DNA of 64,000 nucleotides from Darksidea phi (Eukaryota; Ascomycota; Dothideomycetes; Pleosporales; Lentitheciaceae). How positions within the stretch are numbered: the first letter of the stretch is position 1; every line of letters begins with the position of its first letter. A program made the translations under genes and the position numbers. The stretch covers positions 49,431 through 113,430 of the forward strand of contig JASJFT010000146.1 in assembly GCA_030770425.1 (NCBI GenBank). Direction: 5' to 3'. This document shows, piece after piece, positions 38,801 through 49,845 of this stretch. A model generated the notes under the pieces. It worked only from the letters and a program-made list of their open reading frames with translations. It made no database searches and was not told the DNA's origin.

Positions 38801-41800
38801 AGTTATAGAAGTTTAAATAAACTTATAATTCTTTTAGAGTTATAAATTCCTTCTAGTCTTTAATAGCTACTATCTTATTAAGGTCTATATAGATTTCTTT
38901 AGTATTAATAATAAAATTTAAAAACTTTATCTTAGTAACTATAAACTTACTCTTTTTAATATTAATTTATAGTCTAGTCTTCTTAAACTTATCTAGGATT
39001 TTATTTATATATTTCTTATATTTAAGAAGATCTTCTAAGTAGATTAAAATATCGTTTATATAAGTAGTATAGATCTTATTAATTTTATTCTTAAGTACTT
39101 AATTAATATAGTATTAAAAGGTTACTAGCCTATTATATAGTCTAAAAGATAGAATATAATATTTATAATTTCTATATTATATTTTAAAAGTTATAAGATC
39201 TTCTATATTAGAATCTAGTTTAATATAATAAAAGACTTAACGTATATTTAGCTTAATAAATACTTTTATTTTAAAAAGTTATATTAGTATTTCTTTAATT
39301 AAGAGAATAGCTATAATATCTTTCTTTATAACTATATTAATCTTTTAGTAATTAATATAGAACCTCTACCCCCCTTTTAACTTCTTAATAAATAGAATAA
39401 GTAAAATAAAGTTAATATTACTAGTTATAATAAAGTCTTTTTTTAGATACTCTTCTAAGTAAGCTTTTAGTAGCTTTAGATATTTAAAGAATATATTATA
39501 AAGTAGACTTATACTAAACTTACTTATATCCTTCTTAAGAATAATTTTATAATTAATATTCTTTCTTTTAGAGGGTAGCTTATCTAAGTCGACCTTAGAG
39601 AAGTAGTTTAGAGTAGCTTCTACGTAATCTTTATAAGAAAGCTTCTCTACTATTATATCTTATACGTCCTATTCTACTAAATCTTTTAATTATCTATTTT
39701 TAATTAATAAGTTAACTTTATATAGACTAGTAGCTTCTAGTATAATCTTTTTCTTATTTATAAGCTTCTATATATCTAAAGACTTAAGAAAATATATATT
39801 AAACTTATTACTAGCGGCCTACCCTAGTAGGTTATTAGGAATAGATATTACTTTTTTTTTCTTTCTATTATTTTTTTAGTAACCTTATTAGCTTTTCTTA
39901 GATTTAGTATTCCTTAAGTTATTATTAGTATTATTATCTATATTTCTTTATATTTTCTTAAAGGTAGCTTATTAGTTCTTTATTATCTATAATAAGGCTT
40001 TAGTAAACTTATAGACCTCCTCTTAGGGGGTTATAAGGACTTTAATAGAAATTTCTAAACTAAGTATTAGATTCTTTTTAAGTAAGTAGACCTTCTTCTA
40101 TACTTTAATCTATTAATTAATTAGATTATTATAATATAAAGCGTCGTTCTAGTATTCTAGCTTTAGTTTTAAATCTAACTTTTCTATAGTAGTTAAGTTA
40201 TATTTTATTTACTTTAAAGTATTATCTAGCTAGTATAAAGTCTAGTTATAATAGTTAATTAAGAACTAGATTTACTTAAAGAACTTTCTTTTAAATATTA
40301 TATTATAATATTTAAGCTTATAAAAGAGGAACTAGATAAATATATTCTTTCTTTAAATTAATAGATTAGCTTAGATAGCTATATTAACTAAGTAACTATA
40401 TTTCTTATTAAATTTATTAAGGGGGATTAGTTTCTTTAGTTAATAGAAAATAGGCTTTAGCTTTTTCTTTACTACCTTTAAATATTTAGAGTAGACTAAT
40501 AGGTATATACTAATATTATTATCTACTAATTCTCTTAGTCGTATAGCTAGACTATTTATTATAAGTTAAATAAGGAGTATAAATAATTTTAAATTAATAA
40601 GTTACGATATCTTAATAAGCCGTTAATAATTAAGAGATTTAATTACTTCTATATAAACTATTAAGAAGGAGCCCTCTTCTAATAATTTTTATTTTTTAAT
40701 ACTATAGAGGAGGTATTAAAGTTATATTCTAAACTACTTTCCTCTTTATATAGGAAGTCTAAATAAGCTTCTTTCTTAAAATTATTAGAAAAGATAGTAT
40801 TAATTTTTACTTTTATAATATTCTATATTATCTTTTATATAGGGTAGCTAGAATAGTCTTATTACTTATTCTTCTTTCTATAGTTAAAGTAATAATTCTA
40901 CTTCTTATACTTCTTTAGTATATAATTATAAAGCTTAAATACGTCTTTAAAATAAGTAGACTTCTTTTCTAACTTATTAAAGAAGAATCTACTTATTACT
41001 AGCTATTTTCTCTTAAAGGTAGCTAATTAGTTACTTTAGACGAGCTATACCTTTTAATATTAGTTATTCTTAAGTAGTACTTTATTAATAAAGGTTATAT
41101 AGTTATATAGCTTACTAAAGATAGAATTACTATTATTAAATAGATCTACCTTATTTTTTAGTTTAAAATAAAGCTTATCTATAAATTCTTCGTTTTACTA
41201 GTAGTAAAATAGATAGGTCTTTATTACTAGACGCTTAAAATCCTTAATAAAGTTACTAACTTCGCTAAATATATTTATATATAGTTAGTAGAACTCTACC
41301 TTTACCTTCTTCTTCGCGTAGGGATTATTATAGTACTTTTTAATATATTCTAATAAGTTTATATTAGATATAAAGTCTATCTTCTTCTCTTTAGAATTTA
41401 ACTATATTCGAATATAATTCTTTACTAGACCTACTAGTTAGAATATAATATAGGCTTAACGGGTTTTAGCTATTTACTAGAGGGTCTCTTATATATATTA
41501 GTTCTTATTAATAATAAGTTTCTACTCTATATTATAAAGTTAGTTCTTTAACTTAGATTCTCTATTATTTTTAAATAAAACGGGGTTAGAGTAGAACGTA
41601 GTTTTCTAGAAGTTAAAGATTTATAGAAATTTACTTTAGTAGCTTTTTATAATATTCTTCTTTTAAATAAAAATCTATATTTTATTACCTAAAATAATAG
41701 TTACGAACCCTAGTAAGGCTAATAAAGATATTATAGAATAGATACTAGAATAGAGAGTAAAAGTATTTTTTATTTTCTCTATAGTAAAGGGTAGTATCTT

Positions 41801-43191
41801 TAAATCTAATAGATACTTATAAAGGTTCTTATTAGGTAGAGAAGTCTATATTAGATCTAGAAATATAATTAGTTTAGTAGTTAGCTTTTTTCGCGAGAAG
41901 CTTAACTAGAAGGTTAGATATTAAACTAAATTCTACTAGAATCTTCCTAAAAACCTAGAGGTTTAAAGGGGGATATAATAGACGAGAGAGGTCCTTTAGA
42001 GGCTAATATTTAAGCTATTTAGCTATACTATTATAAAGGGGAGTTCTACCTCCTTTATATCTTATCTATTATTAGGATTATACTATAATAGTAGAGTCTT
42101 AAGAGTAAACTTAGGATTATACTAAGGAAGAACTATAAGTCCGACCTTAGTATAGATAATTATAAGGGAGGACTACTTAAGATCTTCCTCTAAATTCTAC
42201 TACCTACTTATAATTTTCTAGGCTTATTAAAGCTTTTCTTATAACTTTTTAATTTACCTTCTATAATTATCTCTTTTCTTAACTAATTAGTTAAACTTAT
42301 TAGCTATAATATTTATAAAGGTATTCCTATTAACTATACCTACTTCTATAGTACTTACTAGCCTCTTAGCTATAATAAGACGAAGACTATTATCTATTAA
42401 GGTATTAGTAATTAGATCGGGTCTCTCTTAGATAGCTAGTATATTCTAGACTATATTATAGTCTAAAAGCTCTTTCTATTCTTCTATATTTATTAAATAA
42501 GAGATTTAGAATTTATTTTTTTCTCTAAGTAATTTAACTCTTTTAACGTACTTATTAATCTTCTCTTTAAGACTATCTTTACTTATACTTTCTTCTTAAG
42601 GAAAAAAGATAGCTTTAAGGGTCTAAGAATTAATATATATATTTTTATTAATAAATATCTCTAAAGAGGTTAATTTATAGGTCTTAATTAACTTTTATTA
42701 GTATACTTTCTCTTTAGAAAAGAGTATTTTACTTCTAGTTTAGCTCTAAGATCTAGTCTAAGCTTATATACTCTTTATTCTACTTAAAGCTTAGCTTAGG
42801 GTCTTATTCTTTTCTTTATCTTTCTTCTATAAGAAGAGCTTATAGGAGGGCGGTTTATTTAGTAGAATAAACTTTAAAGAGTCTATCTAGCCTAGAGAAT
42901 CTATTATCTTATTATTATACTAATTTAATAATTTAGTTAATTATATAAAGATAAGTTTATTATAGGATTTAGAATATAGGTCTAACCCTATATAATACTT
43001 TTATAGATCCCTTCTCTTTAAAGAAGGTACTAGGTATTTTAGTAATATTAGGACTTAAAATAGTTAATTTTAAAACTTATCTAAGAAAGTATTATATACT
43101 ATTTACCCTAAGTACTATAGACCTCTAGGGATTTAGGAGGAAGTTAATATTTAGCTACTATCTTTAGTCGAAAGTTAGAGATCTTAGATAA
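35867..43191 (-). pseudogene. Element B1 gag-pol, RIP-degraded
   Basis: Minus-strand polyprotein co-linear with B2. The RT box reads Y-I-N-D-I-L-I-Y at about 39037-39063; the first Asp has become Asn here, whereas B2 keeps both. The integrase C-terminal region at about 36.94-37.2 kb is read more easily in B2. Gag would occupy roughly 40.5-43 kb. TAA/TAG stops in all frames rule out function. A TpG persists at 38667-38668. Confidence 0.82.
36291..36515. repeat. 3 x 75-bp tandem repeat in B1 3' region
   Basis: Units starting near 36291, 36366 and 36441 begin tactctaagcttag-like. B2 has only two units at 50273-50422. This accounts for almost all of the length difference between the two elements. 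Confidence 0.85.
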
Positions 43192-43459
43192 TATAGAACC
43201 CTAGGACTAAGTATAATTAATTAGAAGTTATAATAGCTAAGATAGCCTTCTAATTAACTAATAGTAGAATTAGTATATTAAAGCTATTCTAAGATAGTAC
43301 TATAAGAGTATAAGAACGGGGGGTTCTTATACCTAAATAGGGCTTAGTACACTAAATAAGCTAACTATCTATTAGACTAATTCTCGGAATTACCTAATCT
43401 ACTAATTAAAATAGAAAATAAGTAAAATAACTAGGTTACCTAGAAAACGGGTCGTAATA
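43192..43459 (-). repeat. B1 5' LTR (268 bp)
   Basis: tatagaaccctaggactaag to ...gtcgtaata, followed by TSD ttaag. It carries agtacact where the other three B LTRs have agcgcgct: CpG has changed to TpA and CpA. Confidence 0.93.
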
Positions 43460-43464
43460 TTAAG

Positions 43465-44207
43465 AATCTTTTATAGATTAGTAGTAGTTTACTATTTCTA
43501 TTTAGTTAGATTATCTAGGTTAGACTATATAATTTTAAGTTAATTATAATAGATATTAAGTATATTATTAGATATAAGATTAGAAATATATTAGATATAT
43601 TTAAATTTTATATTAAAGATTACTCTATTTATAGTATAAATACTATAGATCTTATATTTCTAGTTTTTATACTTAGTTTAATACTTACTTATAGACTTAT
43701 TAGCTCTATTAAATTTATTAGAGTTAATAGTAAGATAATAGTAAGAGGTATAGATAAAGGTCTAGATATATAGAATATTAACTTTACTTTAGAGCTACTA
43801 AGTAACTTAATATACTTCTTTAAGATCTATAGTAAAAGAGAAAATATAGTATTATACTCCTATATCTAGGGTATTTAGTATAGCTTCGATACCTTAATAA
43901 GTTAAGAAAATAGATTTCTTATTTCTTAGTATAATTAATATAGTAGAGTTGCTTACTACGTCTTCTATTTAAATAAGAAAGGCTAGTATAGGAATCTAAC
44001 TAATTATAGTAATAAGTTACTTATCCTACTAATATTATTAATTCTTAATAGCTATAGTATTCTTAAAGTTCTTAATATTCTTAGTATTCTAGGTATAGTA
44101 TAGGTCTTAGGTCTAACTTAGTATCTTCTAGATTTAGAGTAGTCGATTAGGCTATTAGAGGAGTATTTTACCCTAGTAGTAGAATTAAAAGGAAGAATAG
44201 TATAAAC
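43465..44207 (-). pseudogene. Element E 5' leader and gag start
   Basis: Remaining right segment of E between the B1 TSD and the 5' LTR of E. In minus orientation it holds the primer-binding site and the beginning of gag. No gag motif is readable, and I could not match the primer site to a tRNA. A TpG survives at 43950-43951. Confidence 0.6.
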
Positions 44208-44384
44208 TATTATAGTATAGATATACTAGGATTAAGATAGAATATAAGTTATACTATAAAAAGCTAATACTAGGACGAGTAGGGGCTATATATACCCGAT
44301 ATAGTAAGGTTTAATAAAGAGAGTACTATAGCTATAGATATAGTATATAATAGGTATAAATAATTATAGATTAATACTATAATA
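44208..44384 (-). repeat. E 5' LTR (177 bp)
   Basis: tattatagtatagatatact to ...tactataata. Same length as the left LTR; followed by attaa, the right TSD. Confidence 0.9.
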
Positions 44385-47384
44385 ATTAAAAACTATTATT
44401 ATAGTATAGGGTAATTATTCGATAGATATTTTTTAGTCGAATTAAGATTTTAGATAACTTTAATAATTAATACTCTATTCTATATCTAGTCTTCTATATA
44501 TAGAGGATTTTAAACTTATTATATTATTTTATATTATATTCTTCTCCTTTAGACCTATCTCTTCGGTATTTATTATTTAATAGATACTTCTATTATTACT
44601 TAGATTAATTAAATCTAATATATTATTTATATAGTCGTTTACTATAATTAGTATATATACTAGCTTAAGATCTACTTTACTTATATACCTCCTTATTTCT
44701 TCCTTAATTATTTTAGTAACTAGATCTTATCTTTCTTTATATTAATTATTCTACTATATAAATAGTATCGTATATATTTTTATCTTATATTAGACTCTAT
44801 ATATATTTAGAACTAGTATATATCTTATAATAATATCCTAGTCCTAGATATTACTTAGTATATACCCGACTTCTACTCTTTAATTATCTACTATATTAAG
44901 ATTATAATAAAGTATATTATTATACTACTTAGTATTCTAAAATATTATATACCTTTAGGAAGTACTACTAATAGCTTCTAGTCCTTTTCCTATAACGTAG
45001 ACGTTAGTATTAACTAAATACCCTTATTTAAGAACTATCTTTAGTTAGACTATATTAATTAGTATATACTATATATTATTATATTTAGATCTTATCTTTT
45101 TTAAGTCTTTTATAATAAAGATAAACTTATTAAGTAACTTCTTTATTCTTTCTATAGTCCTTTCTCTATCTACTACGTCGAAACTATATTTACTATCTAT
45201 TATCTATTATATCTTCTATATAATCTATATATAAAAGATAGTAGTCTAAAGTCCTAACTAATAGGGTATTATCTTTTATACTCTCTTCTATAGTAGCTTT
45301 TAATAGATAATACTTATCTTAGCTATTATCTATAAGGTAGATAATTTAAAGATATATCCTTTAATCTCTATATCTAAGCTATCTTATACCTTTTATTAAA
45401 CTCTTATTATAAAGTATACGAATAATCCTTCTATTAAGCTAAACTATAGATAAATAGTATAGCTATTATATATTTTACTATAGACTATTCTAGATAGTAC
45501 TATTATTCTAGCTAGTTTATAGAGAGGTAGATTATTCTCTTATATATATATATATTTTAATAAATAGATTAATAAATAAATTAAATTAATTAAGATATAG
45601 CTCGTATAACTTATAAGCTTTAATCTTATATTTATTTCGTCGTATAGTTATTTATAGTTATTATTCTCTATAATTAATATATTATTTATATCTATATCTA
45701 TATTAATTTTCTATAGTTCTATCTTTTCTATAGGGCTTATTCTAATAATCGAACCTCGATATATAGTTATAGTATAGGAAGAAGTACTAGTAAATAAGAT
45801 ATTTAGTTCGGCGATATTAGAACTACTATATAGTAAATTAGATAATAATTAAGACGTATTATTTAATATCTTAATTAGCTTAGTTAATATCTTAGTCGGC
45901 TTAGATCTTACTAAACCCTATATAGAAGTTAGAAACTAGAGATTATAGATATCTAGTTATATACCTTATTTATATATAGTTATTAAGAAGGTTCTTTTTT
46001 TTTAACTTAGATAGTACTATCTTTATATACTTTTTAATAGTAGAAATAATATTACTAGTTACTTTATATTTTACTAATACTATTATCTATATATTTATAT
46101 CTATTAGTACTACGTATTAGAGAGTATCTTCTTAATTATCTTATCTTATCTTTTCTAGACTTTCTAGACTATATACTAGGTATAAGTATTTCTTTAATAG
46201 GAATATAGTCGTATTAATAATATTTATAATAGATTAATAATATTTTATCTAAAAAACTACTCTATAAACTTTAATATAGTACTACTTTACTACTAGTCTA
46301 GCTTAATAAGAATAAGTAGTACGTAGCTTTAGATAAGTAGTATATAACTTTAAATAAATAATATTTATCTAAGAATAACTTATTTATATATTCTTTTATA
46401 ATAATTACTTATTACTTCTTATCTATTAAAGTAGTATTAAAGTTATAAACGTTTCGGATAATAAATATATAATAGAATAATTTTTATTCTATCTAATACT
46501 CTAATTCTATATTATAGCTAATAATATAAATCTATATTATCTAAGATAGAATAACTATCTAGTTATCGTAGTATATATATATTATATAGGGCTACTTAAA
46601 GTAGTTATAAATATAGGTTATATATAGGTTTATATATTTATATCTTATCTTTATAATCTTCTATTATATTCCTTTATTTTACTTCTATTAGTTCTATTAT
46701 TTAGCTTCTACTATATAATATTAGTAATAATAGTATAGTCTAACTAGTATACTTACTATATATATTTTTAGTTAGGATAAGAGTTTCTATAGATATAGTC
46801 GTCGTATACCTAGCTATACTTTTATCTATCTTCTAATTATTCTTATCTTTTATCTTATTCGATAGTCGTACCTAAAGTCTACTTTAGTAAATATTACTAT
46901 TTACTTATTATACTAATTATCTTATATTTAAATTTAGGATACTATTTAGTATATAACTTAATACGTAAGAGTATTTTATTTTAATAAGTTATCTTATCTA
47001 TATTATCTCTATCTTTACTTTAATACTATATAGTTATATATCTAGTAATTTAAAATCCTTTATATATTTTTCTATATTATTATATATTAATTCGTATTAT
47101 ATATTATTAAGTTTAAGTTTATATTTTATAATATTAGTAGGTAGAGTCTTTTATTAGATCGTTATCTTATAATATATAGGTTTTATACGCTATACTACTT
47201 ATTATTATAAATAATAGCTCTTTACTAAAATATATATTATTTATATTACTATTATAATAGATATAGAATATTATATAGAAAGATTAATATAATAGAGGTT
47301 TACTAGTAAAGCTAAAGTAACTATAGACCTTAGCTAAGTACTTAATAGATTTATTTTTAACTTTTACTTTATACTATTACCTAA
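44385..47384. other. Unassigned degraded sequence right of element E
   Basis: This 3-kb stretch continues the segment interrupted at 22630. Minus-strand frames at about 44.4-44.8 and 45.6-46.0 kb are protein-like after ignoring RIP stops, the latter Ser/Thr/Lys-rich like a linker, but I recognise no domain. It lies downstream of the Plavaka-like remnant on the same strand, so it may be its C-terminal part or a companion ORF, or an unrelated older insertion. Confidence 0.4.
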
Positions 47385-47590
47385 AATATACTTTTTCCTA
47401 AAGAGTTTACTTATATTATTCTATAAAAAGGTTATTATTATACTATTATCTATAGTTTATTTTTTCTAGAGAGTCTACTTATATTATTCTATAGAAAGAC
47501 TATTATTATACTATCGCTTATAGTTTACTTTTTCTAGAAAGTCTACTTATATTATTCTATAAAAGGGCTATTATTATAGTCTTATCTATA
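47385..47590. repeat. 3 x 68-bp tandem repeat
   Basis: The marker acttatattattctat recurs at 47409, 47477 and 47545, with surrounding sequence (ttttttctagagagtct and ggttattattatactat types) repeated at the same spacing of 68 bp. Confidence 0.85.
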
Positions 47591-48649
47591 TTAAGATTAT
47601 ATATTATCTACTATATTATCTTTATTATCTACGACGCGTCTATATTCCTAGCGTCGCCCTTTATAATAACTACTACTAGCCTCCTCTTTAATCTTAGTCC
47701 TAGTCTATATCCTCTTATTCTTACTTTTCTTCTTTATTTTCTATTTCTAATATTACTTAAATACCTTTATCGTCTTATTCCTATTAGATTTAAATAATAA
47801 AGAGTATAGCTAATTATATAGTTTAAAGTTAATATAATTATTAATAAATATCTTCTTAAAATTCTTAATTAATAGTATAATATATATACCTCTCTATATT
47901 ATTAGTATAGAGAAGACTTATCTACTTCCTAGAGTTATCTTAAAAGTTAAAATTATTATATTATTCTTAATTAGTTCGATTATACTATAGATTAGATATA
48001 GTTACCCTTTATCTATTATCTATAATCTATTTACTATAACTCTAGTATATATTATTTATTTATATATATTATTCTTATTACCCGTATTCTATATTATAAA
48101 GATTAGATTAATCTTATTAATAACCTTTTTATATAGCCTCTATCTTAGATTTATAAGGTATAAATCTATCTAAGTATTATAGTTAAACTTATTTATAATA
48201 ATATAGTCCTTTTATTAATTATCTTTATATTCTTATAGTCGATAGTATATTAATTAACGTAATATAATCTCTATATCTATTAGGTACTTTCTAACTTTAT
48301 ACTAGTACTATATTAAAGAGTATATTTATATTACTATTTAATAAATCTAGATTAGATATTCTTTATATATAGATTTATCTAATAGGTTAATAGTAACTAT
48401 TAGTATTTAAGAGTTAATAAGATACCTCCTCTTATAACGAATAAAAATTATAAGAATATTAGCTAAGTTAGTAATTCTAGATAATACTATTACTTATTAA
48501 ATCGTAATCTATTTACTATATAGTTAGCTCGATTTTTATATCTTAGAATTTATCTACTATCTAATATTATATAATAGTAGTATCTTTAATAGAATAGTAA
48601 TATATATATTATAAATTTACTTTACTATACTAGATATAATAATACTACT

Positions 48650-49388
48650 ATCTAATATAAATTATACTTTTATAAAGAGTATTACTATTAAGTAGCTATT
48701 TAATTACCCGAGTTATAGTAGTAGGTCTTATTTATTAATTAACTTATATACTTCCTTAAAAAGAAAACTATATAGTACCTCTCTATTTAGTCTAGTATTA
48801 TAGCCGTCTAGACTTTCTCTTAATTAAATAAAATATTTCTAATAAATAAGACTATATAACTTTAGGAGGTTAAAATAACTAGTTAAAGTTATATCTTTTA
48901 TACGGGGTTAAAAGGCTTTAAATATATACTTTAAGATATTAATATACCTAAGTATATTATCTAAGTATAATAATATATTATTATTATATATCTAGTATTA
49001 TACTATAGTAATAAAGTTATATATTACTTTAGTAAAATAAATAATATATAGTTCTTTATTATATAGTATTAGTATTATTACTACTACTAGCTATTATATA
49101 ATTACTCTTTATTTATCTCTTATCTACTAGAATATCTTACTAAAATTAATATAGATAAATTATCGTAGACTAGAATACTTTAATACTATCTTAAATTAAT
49201 AGTTTAGCTATACTTTTTCTCTAATATTATTTACTAGCCTTCTAGTATCCTTATAAGCTTATTTTATCGATATTATATTTTCTACTAGTTATTATAACTA
49301 TTTAACTATATATATAATAAGATCCTTTAATAGTTAATATAATATATCTACTAGTATACCCTTATATATATTAAAGTATAGGTATTTC
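48650..49388 (-). pseudogene. Plavaka-like (DDE superfamily) DNA transposase remnant
   Basis: The minus strand from 49388 leftward, with RIP stops read through, shows a continuous frame. It contains D-[V/I]-L-[H to Y]-Q-L-x-K-G-x-x-x-Y-x-V-K-W near 49.33 kb, then Q-Y-x-[H/M to Y]-[D to N]-N-N-x-L-x-Y-L-D-N-x-L near 48.97 kb, then F-N-L-x-K-L-x-S-L near 48.86 kb. This order matches fungal Plavaka transposases: a DVLHQLYQG-like box, QY-THD-TL--L--AL, then F--PK-HSL-HY. The N-terminal part is cut off by insertion of A2 at 49389 and should resume beyond A2, outside the window. The assignment rests on pattern memory without a search. Confidence 0.6.
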
Positions 49389-49560
49389 TATTAGGAAATA
49401 GGTTTTTAAAAGATAATATAGAGAATAAGTTCTCTAGTTAGAAGTAAATAGTAGTATTCTAGTATAAATAAGATGAATCGCTACTTCTCTAGAATACGAT
49501 CCGCCTAAGAGATATATAAGACTATTAGATAACTCCTTTAGAGACTAATACCTAATATTA
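49389..49560 (-). repeat. A2 3' LTR (172 bp)
   Basis: tattaggaaataggttttta to cctaatatta. Same 172-bp length as the A1 LTRs. It carries a TpG at 49474-49475 where the left A1 LTR has CpG (4667-4668). Confidence 0.9.
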
Positions 49561-49572
49561 TCCCCCTTCTTA

Positions 49573-49577
49573 GAACT
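49573..49577. repeat. Left TSD of B2 (gaact)
   Basis: Exact 5-bp copy at 57362-57366. The sequence before and after, joined once, reproduces the uninterrupted A1 order ttaggacttcttaac with one transition. Confidence 0.9.
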
Positions 49578-49845
49578 TATAAGACCCTAGGACTAAGTAT
49601 AATTAACTAGAAGTTATAATAGCTAAGGTAGCCTTCTAATTAACTAATAGTAGAATTGGTATATTGAAGCTATTCTAAGATAGCGCTATAAGGGTATAAG
49701 AATAGAGGGTTCTTATACCTAAATAGAGCTTAGCGCGCTAAATAAACTAACTAACTATTAGACTAATCCTCGGGATTACCTAATCTACTAACCGAAATAG
49801 GAAATAAGTAAAATAACTAGGTTACCTAGGGAACGGGCCGTAATA
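49578..49845 (-). repeat. B2 3' LTR (268 bp)
   Basis: tataagaccctaggactaag to ...gggccgtaata. Two TpG (49657-49658, 49665-49666) remain; the partner LTR has CpG at the first and TpA at the second. Confidence 0.94.

Larger units (their letters stand above)
35599..43459 (-). mobile_element. Ty3/Gypsy element B1, complete, nested in E
   Basis: 7861-bp minus-strand element with 268-bp LTRs and an exact TSD ttaag. It is co-linear with B2 (49578-57361, 7784 bp). The 77-bp length difference is explained by one extra 75-bp tandem unit at 36291-36515 plus small indels. The RT box is at about 39037-39063. B1 is clearly more A+T-rich than B2 at aligned sites: where B2 keeps C or G, B1 often has T or A. 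Confidence 0.93.
22631..44384 (-). mobile_element. Ty3/Gypsy element E, split by elements D and B1
   Basis: Minus-strand LTR retrotransposon bounded by 177-bp LTRs (22631-22807, 44208-44384) and a TSD attag (22626-22630) / attaa (44385-44389). It spans 21.75 kb because two complete Gypsy elements sit inside: D at 24201-31674 and B1 at 35599-43459. Removing them and their duplicated TSDs leaves about 6.4 kb, normal for Gypsy. The three remaining segments are in the expected minus-strand order: gag (43465-44207 and the right part of 31675-35598), RT (about 32852-32887), integrase C-terminus (about 23.15-24.0 kb), polypurine tract (22811-22820). Confidence 0.9.
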
